Source: Kordiimonas aestuarii (GTDB taxonomy: Bacteria > Pseudomonadota > Alphaproteobacteria > Sphingomonadales > Kordiimonadaceae). Taken from it: a DNA stretch of 64,000 nucleotides. Positions 1-8,616 of this stretch are shown here, piece after piece. The DNA lies in NCBI RefSeq assembly GCF_025574465.1, contig NZ_JAOBPP010000021.1, positions 124,001 through 188,000 of the forward strand. Direction: 5' to 3'. Every line of letters begins with the position of its first letter. Position 1 is the first letter of the stretch. Made by a program: the position numbers and the translations under genes. A model generated the notes under the pieces. The model did no database searches. It saw only the letters and a list, made by a program, of their open reading frames with translations, and had not been told where the DNA came from.

Positions 1-1110
1 GAGCATCATATCTTCAGAGATGCCGTTCGTAAGTTTTTTCAAACTGAAGCAACACCGAACGGAGAGGCCTGGGCAAAAGCGGGGCAGGTGCCGCGCGCAT
101 TCTGGAACAAATGCGGGAAAGCCGGGATTTTGTGCCCGCAATTGCCGGAGGAATACGGTGGTGTCGGTGGCGATTATCGTCTGAACTGCGTTATCAATGA
201 AGAGCAGGTTTATAACCGTGGAGGCGGGGCCGGGCTTGCCGTGCACTCTGACATCGTCGCCCCCTATCTGCTGCATTATGGCTCGGACGACCTGAAGGAA
301 CGTATCCTGCCCAAAATGGCATCCGGTGAAATGGTTGGCGCGATCGCCATGACCGAACCCGGCACCGGCAGTGACCTGCAAGGCATCAAAACCACCGCTA
401 GACTTGACGGCAATCACTATGTGGTCAATGGCTCAAAAACCTTCATCTCAAACGGCCAGAATTGCGACTTTGTTATTGTGGCCTGCAAGACAGACCCCAA
501 GGAAGGGGCCAAGGGTGTCAGTCTCGTGGTGGTGGAGTGCGACCGCGATGGTTTCCGCCGCGGCCGCAACCTCGATAAAATCGGCCAGCATTCTTCCGAC
601 ACATCAGAGTTGTTTTTCGATGAGGTCCGTGTACCTGCCACCAACCTGATCGGACACGAAGGCGCCGGTTTCATGTATCTGATGCAGCAACTGCCGCAGG
701 AGCGCCTGTCCATTGGTGTCATCGCGATGGCAGGCGCCCAGCGGGCATTTGACATCACGCTTGACTATGTGAAGGAGCGGCACGCGTTTGGCCGTCCGAT
801 CTCCGCGTTCCAGAACACACGGTTCAAGTTGGCGGAAATGAAAACGGAGATTGACGTCGGCTGGGCGTTTATCGACCAGTGCCTCGCCCGTCATGTGAAA
901 GGGGAGCTTGATGCCGTCGGTGGCGCGATGTCCAAACTGTGGACCACTGAAATGCAGGGCCGTGTTGTGGATACCTGCGTTCAGCTTCATGGAGGATATG
1001 GTTTCATGGCCGAGTATGAGATTGCCCATCACTTCACCGACAGCCGGGTACAACGCATTTATGGCGGCACGTCAGAGATCATGAAAGAGCTGATCGGTCG
1101 CTCGCTCTAA
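1..1110 (+). CDS. acyl-CoA dehydrogenase (5' end outside window)
   Basis: Flavoprotein that oxidises acyl-CoA to trans-2-enoyl-CoA and passes electrons to ETF (etfBA lies at 59 kb). The reading frame is open from base 1, so the true start is upstream; the first in-frame GTG at 88 is internal because the preceding residues (EHHIFRDAVRKFF) already match the family's N-terminal helix. The N-terminal domain is followed by the FAD-binding middle domain (AMTEPGTGSDLQGIKTTA, then NGSKTFISNG) and the C-terminal helical domain ending in YGGTSEIMKELIGRSL, typical of the family. The C-terminal end is complete. Chain-length specificity cannot be read. Confidence 0.95.
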   Translation, partial: EHHIFRDAVRKFFQTEATPNGEAWAKAGQVPRAFWNKCGKAGILCPQLPEEYGGVGGDYRLNCVINEEQVYNRGGGAGLAVHSDIVAPYLLHYGSDDLKERILPKMASGEMVGAIAMTEPGTGSDLQGIKTTARLDGNHYVVNGSKTFISNGQNCDFVIVACKTDPKEGAKGVSLVVVECDRDGFRRGRNLDKIGQHSSDTSELFFDEVRVPATNLIGHEGAGFMYLMQQLPQERLSIGVIAMAGAQRAFDITLDYVKERHAFGRPISAFQNTRFKLAEMKTEIDVGWAFIDQCLARHVKGELDAVGGAMSKLWTTEMQGRVVDTCVQLHGGYGFMAEYEIAHHFTDSRVQRIYGGTSEIMKELIGRSL

Positions 1111-1135
1111 AAAGCCTTGTGAAAACATATAGGTG

Positions 1136-1167
1136 GTAGCCTTCCGGCTATCCCCACGCTATCGTGG
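1136..1167 (+). terminator. two small stem-loops after the acyl-CoA dehydrogenase
   Basis: Two adjacent hairpins are visible: TAGCC-ttcc-GGCTA (1137-1150) and CCACG-ctat-CGTGG (1154-1167). There is no T-run, so termination is uncertain; they could equally be processing or leader structures of the next gene, which starts 31 bases later. Confidence 0.3.
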
Positions 1168-1197
1168 CGAGTAGCCAATACCAAGGGTTCCTTCATC

Positions 1198-2151
1198 ATG
1201 ACCATGCCCAAGCTAACCGCCGTGATCTGCTTCGCCAATGAAGGCGAGGAGGTGGAAAATACAGCCCGTGGCATCCGGCAGACCTGCGGGGATGAGGTTG
1301 ATATCCTGCTCATCAACGATGCATCGACGGACGGGGTGGATTATGAAACGGTTGCCGACAGATATCACTGCCGTTATCTCGTGAACGAGGAACAGATCGG
1401 GCCTGCCCACGCGCGGCACAAGGGAGCCAGCTGGGCGAAAACGGAAAATATCATCTTCCTTGATTCCCATATGCGCTTTTATGCCGACGACTGGCACCAT
1501 ATTATCAACGATATTATCGACAATGACCCCAACGCGCTCTATTGCACACGAAGCCGCCCTCTTAAGCAGGGTGGTGTTTATGAGGGCGGTGTTGTGGGCC
1601 ACGGTGCAAGCCTCGTGTTCGAGCAGGAAGATTTCAACAAATCCCTGCAACCCAAATGGAACACCGACCAATTAGCCGAAAGCGGCACCTCATATATTCC
1701 CTGCATCCTGGGCGGAAACTACGCATCCCGGCGGGATTATTTTCTCGGCATCGGCGGCTACCGTGGGCTGCATCGTTATGGCGGCGAGGAAGCGCTGGTA
1801 AGCATGAAAAGCTGGTTGTCTGGCGGCACCTGCCAACTGATCGAAGATGTCGAGATCGGCCACATCTACCGTGACGAAAAGGGAGCACCATGGAGTGGTA
1901 ATATAAAGTATTATCATTTCAATAAGTTAGCGACAGCCGCCATCCTCTTTGAACTGAAGGAATATGAGCGTTACAAAGCGCAGCTTAAGGCGTTGCCGGA
2001 GTCCCCGCAGGCTTTCAAGGTGTATGAAAGCCGCAAGCATTTTGTCGAGCGCGCGCGCTTTCTGTTCCAGACCATTCGCCGCCAGCCGATGGAATATTTT
2101 TACCAGTTGAATGATGCCTTCCGCCGGGGCGAAAAAATCTCCCCCGCGTGA
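1198..2151 (+). CDS. family 2-like (GT-A fold) glycosyltransferase
   Basis: Probably a cytosolic glycosyltransferase using a nucleotide sugar. The 317-aa protein opens with the nucleotide-binding beta strand (LTAVICFANEGEEVENT), followed by INDASTDG and the metal-binding DxD-like IFLDSHMRF near residue 95. The acceptor half has GGNYASRRDYFLGIGGY and RYGGEEALVSMKSW, the GGEE pattern seen in GT2 and polypeptide-GalNAc-transferase-like enzymes. There are no membrane segments. ATG at 1198 is chosen over ATG at 1204 because of the AAGGG 12 bases upstream, but this is not decisive. Substrate unknown; no sugar-synthesis cluster surrounds it. Confidence 0.85.
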   Translation: MTMPKLTAVICFANEGEEVENTARGIRQTCGDEVDILLINDASTDGVDYETVADRYHCRYLVNEEQIGPAHARHKGASWAKTENIIFLDSHMRFYADDWHHIINDIIDNDPNALYCTRSRPLKQGGVYEGGVVGHGASLVFEQEDFNKSLQPKWNTDQLAESGTSYIPCILGGNYASRRDYFLGIGGYRGLHRYGGEEALVSMKSWLSGGTCQLIEDVEIGHIYRDEKGAPWSGNIKYYHFNKLATAAILFELKEYERYKAQLKALPESPQAFKVYESRKHFVERARFLFQTIRRQPMEYFYQLNDAFRRGEKISPA

Positions 2152-2285
2152 GTTTAACTCTCTGTCAATATTCACGGTTTAACAAAGAGGGATCAACCGG
2201 CCCACAGTGGATTGCAGGCGGCAATTCTTCATGCTAGACCGGGCAAAAGAATGCTCGAGACCAAAGCCAGACAAAGGAAACCGCA

Positions 2286-2465
2286 ATGGCCCGCAAGAAA
2301 GTCACCCTGCAAGCAAGCCTGCCCCATGGCACCTTTTATTGGGTTACTGAGGTAGAGGCGGGGTCTGAAGAAGAAGCTGTTGTGGCGGCCGAGAATCTTT
2401 TCATGGCTGAGATGGACAATATCGACGAATGGGAATTTACCGATTTCGCTATCGACAATTCCTGA
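2286..2465 (+). CDS. small acidic protein of unknown function (59 aa)
   Basis: ATG at 2286 follows AAAGGA at good spacing and gives 59 codons to TGA at 2463. The product begins MARKKVTLQASLPHGTF and contains an acidic stretch (EAGSEEEAVVAAENLF) and a C-terminal EWEFTDFAIDNS. Regular alternation suggests a small alpha/beta domain. It stands alone between a glycosyltransferase and a convergent SRPBCC gene. I recognise no family; the ribosome site and protein-like composition make it likely real. Confidence 0.6.
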   Translation: MARKKVTLQASLPHGTFYWVTEVEAGSEEEAVVAAENLFMAEMDNIDEWEFTDFAIDNS

Positions 2466-2568
2466 ACGCCCGCACACCCCGCCTGCCTGAAAATAGCCCC
2501 GGCCGGTGCCAATACAGTGACCCAAAACCCCTTGCTGCACCTGATGTGAAACAGACCATGGGCACGCC

Positions 2569-3162
2569 CTATGGTGTTTCGCTGCCAGCCTCTCTGCCCG
2601 CACACATATCGCCCACTGAGCGTTTTAGCCAGCGATCAAGCGCGGCAAATGACGCGTCCCAACGCGCGTCATGCACGCCTTCCTCACTGAAAAACCAGAA
2701 GCGTTTGTTGTAGGCCTTGGGGCGGATGACCTCCCTCACTGAAACACGGGTTGAGCATTCCCCTTCGGGCGCCAGCTCTATGCGGTACCAGCGCTGGTCC
2801 CTGTCAGATTCCTGAATGGTGGCGAAGAGCCGTTCAGGCAATGCTTCCTTGGTCTGTTCCACCGCATGCCAGGTCTTGTACCCGCGCTTCCAGAACAGAA
2901 GGCGTGTGGACCCGGCCTGCACCATGTCGCCAGTCAGGCGCTGGGTGTCCACCAGCTCAGCCTGCCAGCGCACGCGATTCTTGTCGTCATCGATAAAGGC
3001 CCAGATGTCCCTGGCGCTGTAGGGCATTACTTTCTCGTAGGTCAACTCGAACCCGGCATCGATCACCAACACAAGGCGAAAGACGACAGAGAAAACCACA
3101 GCGGCAATCACTGCCACCACAGATTTATGCAACAGATTCCAGTCTCTAAAACGGTCTCGCAC
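2569..3162 (-). CDS. membrane-anchored SRPBCC (START-like) domain protein
   Basis: Begins with a hydrophobic anchor (VVAVIAAVVFSVVFRLVLVI, about residues 16-35 of the 197-aa form) followed by a ligand-binding SRPBCC fold: FELTYEKVMPYSARDIWAFI, then alternating strands and a C-terminal helix. Such domains bind hydrophobic ligands; the ligand is unknown here. GTG at 3162 has AAGGGG six bases ahead, whereas the TTG at 3168 is too close to it, so GTG is preferred. It converges on the 59-aa gene and diverges from the MAPEG gene. Confidence 0.7.
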   Translation of the reverse strand: MRDRFRDWNLLHKSVVAVIAAVVFSVVFRLVLVIDAGFELTYEKVMPYSARDIWAFIDDDKNRVRWQAELVDTQRLTGDMVQAGSTRLLFWKRGYKTWHAVEQTKEALPERLFATIQESDRDQRWYRIELAPEGECSTRVSVREVIRPKAYNKRFWFFSEEGVHDARWDASFAALDRWLKRSVGDMCAGREAGSETP

Positions 3163-3251
3163 CTTCAATCCCCTTGACCACGCGGCTTACCCAGCCCACT
3201 TTATTGATAGCACCGTCCGATGCAAGGGCGGCATAATTCTGGGGAGGGCAT

Positions 3252-3641
3252 ATGACAATCACACTTATTACGGCAAGCTTTCTGGGCCTGCTTCTTATCT
3301 ATCTTTCCTTCAATGTCTCCAAGCACCGCGGCCGGGCCAAGGTCTCGATTGGTGATGGTGGCGACGATAAGTTGGCACACGCCATTCGCGCACACGGCAA
3401 TCTGACAGAATTTGCTCCGATGGCACTGATCCTGCTGGGCCTTCTGGAGTATCAGGGCACAAACCCGCTGTATATAATGGTTCTGGGCGCCGCTTTTGTT
3501 CTGGGTCGCCTGATGCATGGTCTGACCTTCGGCAAGTTCGAAGGTCGCAACCCCTACCGGTTCTGGGGCACCATCCTGTCATGGCTGGTGATTGTGCTGG
3601 CCAGTGTGCTTGGCCTGCTGAAGGGTTACCACCTGATGTAA
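3252..3641 (+). CDS. MAPEG family membrane protein
   Basis: 129-aa inner-membrane protein with four predicted helices. The MAPEG (membrane-associated eicosanoid/glutathione metabolism) signature is seen as the loop around HAIRAHGNLTEFAPMALIL and GRLMHGLTF. Bacterial members are glutathione transferase-like or of unknown role. ATG follows GGGGAGGG with correct spacing. It converges on the phosphoesterase gene with 25 bases between stops. Confidence 0.88.
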   Translation: MTITLITASFLGLLLIYLSFNVSKHRGRAKVSIGDGGDDKLAHAIRAHGNLTEFAPMALILLGLLEYQGTNPLYIMVLGAAFVLGRLMHGLTFGKFEGRNPYRFWGTILSWLVIVLASVLGLLKGYHLM

Positions 3642-3666
3642 CCAGCCCGCGGCCCGTTGCCCGCGT

Positions 3667-4449
3667 TCAAATCCTGACTGAATGGGTTTCCGTCATCTCA
3701 AACCCGTTCAGTCCCTTTGCAAACACCTGCACATCCAGTTCGCCGTCACATATCTCGACAATATTAAAGCCGTTTTCCTGGCCGCGAAGCCGGGTCGACA
3801 ACGCAGTGGAGGCGCTGAGATAAACTGTCTTGTGGCCCTCATCCCCCAGCGTGGTGACCGAGGCGTGATGCACATGCCCCGTCAGCACCACATCAACCTT
3901 CAGCCGCCTGAGCGCAGCCTGGGCGCGGCGCGCACCAAAAACCCTGGTATCAAGCGGTACGTTCACGGCGTCATGAATGGGATGGTGGAACACGCACACC
4001 CGGTGTTTGGCCGGGCTTTTCTCAAAAACACCTGCAAGATACTCAAGCTGGCTCTCGGAAATGGCACCATTGGCCCAGTTCCAGTGCGGCAATGCCCGCC
4101 GGGCTGAATTGAGGCCCGCGACAATAACCCCTCGCCCCTCATGCACAGGGCACAGCTCATCCTTAATGTGTTTGCGGTATTTTTTATAGGGGTTGGCAAA
4201 TCGTTCCCACAGATTAAAGCGCGGGATGTCATGATTTCCCGGTACCGACAGGACCGGCGCACCGAGGCTTTCAAGGAAAGTCCGCGCGGCACGAAACTCG
4301 CGCGCGCTTCCCACCTGCGTAAAATCACCGCTAACCACGACAAGATCCGGCCCCGCCCGCCGTATCACGCCCACAAGTGCCTCAACCACATCGGCCTCCT
4401 CGGTGCCGAAATGCAGGTCTGAGAGGTGCACAAGGCGCATGAAGCTCAT
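3667..4449 (-). CDS. calcineurin-like metallophosphoesterase
   Basis: Binuclear-metal phosphoesterase of about 260 aa. All five motifs are present in order: LSDLHFG (DxH), VVSGDFTQVG (GDxxxxG), SVPGNHDIP (GNHD), CVFHHPIHD, and LTGHVHHAS (GHxH). It resembles the cAMP phosphodiesterase/CpdA-like branch, but substrate is not certain. The ATG at 4449 overlaps the upstream ExoD stop by one base (TGATG), implying coupling; ATG at 4440 (MRLVHLSDLH) is the alternative. Last gene of the three-gene minus-strand operon. Confidence 0.88.
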   Translation of the reverse strand: MSFMRLVHLSDLHFGTEEADVVEALVGVIRRAGPDLVVVSGDFTQVGSAREFRAARTFLESLGAPVLSVPGNHDIPRFNLWERFANPYKKYRKHIKDELCPVHEGRGVIVAGLNSARRALPHWNWANGAISESQLEYLAGVFEKSPAKHRVCVFHHPIHDAVNVPLDTRVFGARRAQAALRRLKVDVVLTGHVHHASVTTLGDEGHKTVYLSASTALSTRLRGQENGFNIVEICDGELDVQVFAKGLNGFEMTETHSVRI

Positions 4450-5036
4450 CAGAAAATCGCCGTCCATGTTGTGTACATGCCCCAAAGCGAAACGAGACAT
4501 ATGATGAAGGAGAATACGAGCATCAGTCCGTCCCGGCCGACAAGGCCAAGCCCCATAAACAATATACCTGACGCAGGTAACGCCGCCAGAAACGGAATGA
4601 AGCCCAGAATACTGATCGATATCGCCAACAGGATACAGATGATTGCGCCGACCGGCTCAAACTCGCTTTTTGTGAAGTACCGCAGGCGCGGGTAAATCAC
4701 CTTATCCACCTTGGTCGTATAGGGCTTTGCCTTTTCGAGCGCGTCGATGAACCTGTCCCGACTGAAGGAGAACCGCGAGAGCCGCGCCGGTATCCAGGGG
4801 TGCCGACGTTTAAGCAGTATTTGCAACGAGACCAGGAGGACAATAAGCGCGCAGACATCCGGCACGCCGGGGATGGCACCCGTCGGCAAAATTGTAATGA
4901 GTGCAGGACCGATCAGAAGCGGACCATAGCCACGGGAATTAAGGGCCTCCACCAGCGCCTGCACACTGATCTCGTCTCCTTCTGTTTCATCCCGTATGGT
5001 GTCCAGCGTTCCACTCAGCGCGTGCGTATCGGTCAT
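4449..5036 (-). CDS. ExoD-like exopolysaccharide synthesis membrane protein
   Basis: 195 aa. The N-terminal part (DEISVQALVEALNSRGYGPLL) and the hydrophobic IGPALITILPTGAIPGVPD are the ExoD family hallmark; the rest comprises several transmembrane helices. In rhizobia ExoD affects exopolysaccharide and alkali tolerance, but the molecular function is unsettled. It overlaps the upstream lipid-kinase gene by four bases (ATGA) and the phosphoesterase by one, so the three are clearly one transcript. Confidence 0.88.
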   Translation of the reverse strand: MTDTHALSGTLDTIRDETEGDEISVQALVEALNSRGYGPLLIGPALITILPTGAIPGVPDVCALIVLLVSLQILLKRRHPWIPARLSRFSFSRDRFIDALEKAKPYTTKVDKVIYPRLRYFTKSEFEPVGAIICILLAISISILGFIPFLAALPASGILFMGLGLVGRDGLMLVFSFIICLVSLWGMYTTWTAIF

Positions 5037-5956
5037 GACATCTCTCCGTCCCCCTGAGGTACAAGAAGGTTCAACGCCCGCGGCTCAATCCGGAAATGAA
5101 GTGGCATTTCCACCGTACGGGTTTCTCCGTCGAGTGAGATTAACTCCTCTTTGTGACCGGAATGCAGCACAAGCTGCCGCGCCTGCCACTCGCGCACCAC
5201 CGGGTCACGCCCCCAACCGCCTGTCGGCAAGCGCATCAGCAAACGGACCTTGTCCCAGTTGTCCGCAGGTGCCGCTGAATAAATTGCCAGCGCACCGCCC
5301 CGCAGGTTGCGGCGGCGGAAGCTTTCCATCAGCCAGTTGCCTGACTTGTCAAACGCGTTGCTTGAAATAACAAGCATCGCCGTGTTGAGACGACGGCGGC
5401 GCTTGCCGATCGTCAGTTCCACGCGGCGCTGGAAAACCTTGTCCATCCTGTTGAAAACAAAAGCGGTCAGACGCGGCAGCAAAACAAGGTCGTTCTGACC
5501 TCGGTTTTCTTCCCTGAATTCAGAAGATTCGGCAAGCATGCCAAGGGCAGCGCAGCACAGGAACAACTCGTCCCCCGCCCAGCCGACATCAATGGCGACT
5601 TCACGCGCGCCAGTTGCGTATGCCGCCAGCGCAGCGTCAAGGTCCGGCGGGATGCCCGCGTCGCGCGCCAGCAGGTTCATGGTCCCAAGTGGCAGCACGC
5701 CAAAGGGCTTATTGCTTTCCAGCATATACTCCGCACAGGTTTTAATCGTGCCGTCGCCGCCGCCGATCAGGACCGGGTGTTCACCACCCGCGGCCTCCGC
5801 CAAACGGTCCCCCAACGCATCGGGCGCGACAAATTCCAGCTTTGCAATTGGCAAATCGCTCTCGGCCACCGCTCGCTCAAGCGCTTCGCGCCCGGTCTTC
5901 CCGGCGGTGCCTGATCCGCTATTGATCAACAGATGGTAAGGGGTTGTACTGGTCAT
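5033..5956 (-). CDS. diacylglycerol kinase-like lipid kinase
   Basis: Soluble kinase of the DAGK catalytic family, phosphorylating a lipid alcohol with ATP. Motifs: LINSGSGTAGK at the N-terminus, GGDGTIKTCAEYML (nucleotide loop), and LGTMNLLARDAG, followed by a beta-rich C-terminal half. ATG at 5956 (MTSTTPYH) is preferred over GTG at 5965 because GGTGAG lies five bases upstream. First gene of the operon with ExoD and the phosphoesterase, which suggests an envelope-lipid or polysaccharide role. Exact lipid unknown. Confidence 0.88.
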   Translation of the reverse strand: MTSTTPYHLLINSGSGTAGKTGREALERAVAESDLPIAKLEFVAPDALGDRLAEAAGGEHPVLIGGGDGTIKTCAEYMLESNKPFGVLPLGTMNLLARDAGIPPDLDAALAAYATGAREVAIDVGWAGDELFLCCAALGMLAESSEFREENRGQNDLVLLPRLTAFVFNRMDKVFQRRVELTIGKRRRRLNTAMLVISSNAFDKSGNWLMESFRRRNLRGGALAIYSAAPADNWDKVRLLMRLPTGGWGRDPVVREWQARQLVLHSGHKEELISLDGETRTVEMPLHFRIEPRALNLLVPQGDGEMS

Positions 5957-6028
5957 GGAGCTCACCCGGCGAAGTTTTTATAGACGCCTGCATAAATACA
6001 TCCCCGGTATGACCGGTTTTAGACCACA

Positions 6029-6547
6029 TCAGTCTTTGCCGTTCATTTCCTCTTTTTTATTGGGTCCGCTGTCCGCTATTCCCTGCACTTTCTCCCGGTA
6101 GATTCCGCCCAGCGTCAAGGTCAGGACAATCGCGAGAAAAATAAGGATCGCAACGCCGTAGAAGCCAAAACCAACAGTCAGACCAATGGTGCCCGACGCC
6201 CAGATACTGGCTCCGGTCGCGGTACCGACAACAATGTTGCCTTGTTTGACAATGGCACCCGCACCCAAAAAGCCAATACCGGTCAACACGCCCTCCATCA
6301 GCTTGGACATATCGATATGCGGGGTCCCTTCGGTGGTGAGGTAAACATGCTGGATTTCCTGCCCCAAAATGGCAATACCGCAGCTACTGACAGCGATGAT
6401 CATATAGGCGCGAAAGTCTATCGGTTTGTTTTTATTGTCACGGTCAAGCCCAATGATCATACCAAGAATCAGCGCAAGGGCGACCCGCAGCACCAGTTCA
6501 GGCAACGACACCACGGAAATATTCAACGTCGACAACAGAGTTTCCAT
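6029..6547 (-). CDS. MgtC/SapB family membrane protein
   Basis: 172-aa inner-membrane protein with about four helices and the MgtC N-terminal signature: LRVALALILGMIIGLDRD, then FRAYMIIAVSSCGIAI and GFLGAGAIVKQGNIVVGTAT (about residues 85-105). Members support Mg limitation survival or act on other membrane proteins. An upstream extension is open to 6703, but family alignment begins at ATG 6547. A short hydrophilic C-terminus (SGPNKKEEMNGKD) replaces the ACT-like domain of true MgtC, so this is a short SapB-type form. Confidence 0.88.
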   Translation of the reverse strand: METLLSTLNISVVSLPELVLRVALALILGMIIGLDRDNKNKPIDFRAYMIIAVSSCGIAILGQEIQHVYLTTEGTPHIDMSKLMEGVLTGIGFLGAGAIVKQGNIVVGTATGASIWASGTIGLTVGFGFYGVAILIFLAIVLTLTLGGIYREKVQGIADSGPNKKEEMNGKD

Positions 6548-6618
6548 ATAATCAATCTCACATTCTTTTTTTAAGTTGGCGGTACTATGCAAGCCGTGTT
6601 CGCTGGCCTGCCGGACGC

Positions 6619-7248
6619 CTATTTTTCCGATAGTGCAAGCCGCGCGCCGAGACCGATCAGCGTCATGCCGGATAGCCAACCCACCCACCGAGAGCCCATG
6701 CATGACGCCTTGACCCGACGCGCAACCTTGTCAGCAGCAAGGATGACGATGACATCCGCGCTTGAAAACGACAGGTTCACAAACGCGCCAAGAATAAGGA
6801 ATTGCGCCCACATCGGTAGGCTGGCCGTAGGATCAATAAACTGTGGCAGGAAGGCGATGAAGAAAATCGCCACCTTGGGGTTGAGTATCTCGACCCACAT
6901 GCTTTCAAAAAATGCGCGGCGGGCTGATTTGCCGCCCACAGCTGGCAGGTCACCGGCTTTCTGCTGCTGACGAATGAGCCCGATACCCAGCCATATGAGA
7001 TATATTGCCCCGCCCACCTTCACCACCGTATACGCAAACGGCACATGAGTGAAGATAACGCTCAACCCCAGGGCTGCTGCAATCACATGGACGTAACAGC
7101 CCAGATGGATGCCAAGGGCGGCCATGAATCCGGCCTTCCGGCCTCGTGCCAACGTCTGCGCGGCGGTATATAGAATTGCCGGCCCCGGCACAAAGGCGAA
7201 GATTGCGGTCGCGATAAAAAACGGTATCAACTGCTCAAAAGACGACAT
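6619..7248 (-). CDS. LysE/RhtB-type amino-acid exporter
   Basis: 209-aa transporter with six predicted helices. The LysE signature FVPGPAILYTAAQTLARGRKAG lies near residues 20-40, with GGAIYLIWLGIGLIR and WVEILNPKVAIFFIAFLPQF downstream. Family members export basic or neutral amino acids and homoserine lactones; substrate cannot be assigned. ATG at 7248 follows AGGGGC; the open frame to 7275 has no better site. Confidence 0.9.
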   Translation of the reverse strand: MSSFEQLIPFFIATAIFAFVPGPAILYTAAQTLARGRKAGFMAALGIHLGCYVHVIAAALGLSVIFTHVPFAYTVVKVGGAIYLIWLGIGLIRQQQKAGDLPAVGGKSARRAFFESMWVEILNPKVAIFFIAFLPQFIDPTASLPMWAQFLILGAFVNLSFSSADVIVILAADKVARRVKASCMGSRWVGWLSGMTLIGLGARLALSEK

Positions 7249-7353
7249 GGCCCAGCCCCTATCTGGTTGTTGCAAATAAGCATAGGAAAAGATGGTGCCG
7301 GAAATGAGGCACCTGTTTGATGTGTGGAATTAAAAGCATCGGATTTCAAGTGC

Positions 7354-8271
7354 TCAGTTTTTGCCGGATATCGTCATAAACCGCGACAGGTCGGACCGGG
7401 CTGCGGCGTCAATCCAGCGCAGATAAGGCACTTGCCATGGCGGTGTTTTTTCGTACCCATGTGCGGTCAGGATATCGTCTACCGCCTTGATCACTGCACG
7501 CCCTGCCGAATCGTTACTGCACCCGATGTAGCTGGTGACAAGCCCTGCTTCTTCAGCAATGGGTAGCGTGACAAGACTGTTCATCTGGTCCTTGCCAGCA
7601 TGCAGCCGCATGAAGTAGCCAACTTCGTCTGGGTAGGCAAAAGTATAGCTCACCCGCCCGCGTGCGAGCATCAAAAACGCAAGCTCAGGCCGTGCAGCCG
7701 TATGCAGCAACCCGCGTTCCCGCGCACGCCTTACAAACGGATCAAGCACAGCGCCGTAGGTCCGGTCTTTTACGGCACTGCCCTGCATGCCGTCTATTCG
7801 GGCAAGGGTCGCGAGGCTTATTTGCCCACGCTCGTCAAGATAGGGGTCAATGCGTGCCATATCGCTTTCACCGACCACGAGGCGGATCGGCAGAGAGGTC
7901 AAAATAGGGCGAGAGAAAATCATAAATCTTTCCCGTTCCGGCGTGCGGCCAAGCGCACCGGCACAGGCTGCTGTGCCGTACCGCACACTTGCAATTACCC
8001 TGGCCAGAGCGGTCTGGTGGCGTTTGATGGTGAAACCGGTCAGCCTGTTTTCGAAATAGCTGAGGATTTCATCCTGATAGCCCTGCCCCTCAAAAGGGCC
8101 ACTGCCGATGAAGGCCGGGGGAAAGCTGTGAGTATACCAGTTTATGGTTGAAGGCTGCCGTGACGTGCTGTCCGAATCGTCTGTCTGGCGATATTCTGCC
8201 CGGATAGCAACAGACGGCGTCAGCGCAGCCGCCAAGAGCAACATAGCAGCAAAAACGCTGAAACAATGCAT
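7354..8271 (-). CDS. periplasmic solute-binding protein-like (SBP family 3 related)
   Basis: 305-aa secreted protein with signal peptide (FAAMLLLAAALTPSVAIRAE). The mature part (INWYTHSFPPAFI, then QGYQDEILSYFENRL) resembles the bacterial family-3 extracellular binding fold, close to the TIGR02285-type group, which often stands alone rather than with an ABC transporter, as here. ATG at 8271 follows GGGGAGG six bases upstream. No permease or ATPase is near; ligand unknown. Confidence 0.75.
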   Translation of the reverse strand: MHCFSVFAAMLLLAAALTPSVAIRAEYRQTDDSDSTSRQPSTINWYTHSFPPAFIGSGPFEGQGYQDEILSYFENRLTGFTIKRHQTALARVIASVRYGTAACAGALGRTPERERFMIFSRPILTSLPIRLVVGESDMARIDPYLDERGQISLATLARIDGMQGSAVKDRTYGAVLDPFVRRARERGLLHTAARPELAFLMLARGRVSYTFAYPDEVGYFMRLHAGKDQMNSLVTLPIAEEAGLVTSYIGCSNDSAGRAVIKAVDDILTAHGYEKTPPWQVPYLRWIDAAARSDLSRFMTISGKN

Positions 8272-8616
8272 GGTACGCCTCCCCGGCAGAATCACGTTTC
8301 CTCTCCCCTGACGCCATATCGACTATCATCATCGGCGAGCGCGCTGTCCGATGCAAGAGATGAAAGTGATTCACCTTAAGGGATATGAACTGACCTACCC
8401 GCCCGCACCTGGCGACGGTAGGGTCGACCGCTGGGGGGCGACCATGCGGCCAGGCGTTGAAGCGTTTGACATTAACCGCGCGAGCAGATCACGGTTTTCC
8501 GGTAAAATCAGTGTGTGTTGACGCGGCGGTCGCTTCGTCACATAAGGTGCGCGAACAACCCCGGCCCCTTTCCGGGCAAACATGCAGACCCGATAACGAT
8601 TGAGACAGGTACACGC
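8272..8616. other. 345-base divergent intergenic region
   Basis: Separates the minus-strand binding protein from pabBC. I see no clear promoter or operator. It holds one weak 56-codon open frame (listed separately) and the non-preferred 5' extension of pabBC. Confidence 0.5.
8351..8521 (+). CDS. possible 56-aa open frame, doubtful
   Basis: ATG at 8351 runs to TGA at 8519; product begins MQEMKVIHLKGYELTYPP and ends in SRFSGKISVC. Only a weak AAGAG precedes the second ATG (8360). I recognise no family, and it may be chance within a GC-rich intergenic stretch. Confidence 0.2.
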   Translation: MQEMKVIHLKGYELTYPPAPGDGRVDRWGATMRPGVEAFDINRASRSRFSGKISVC

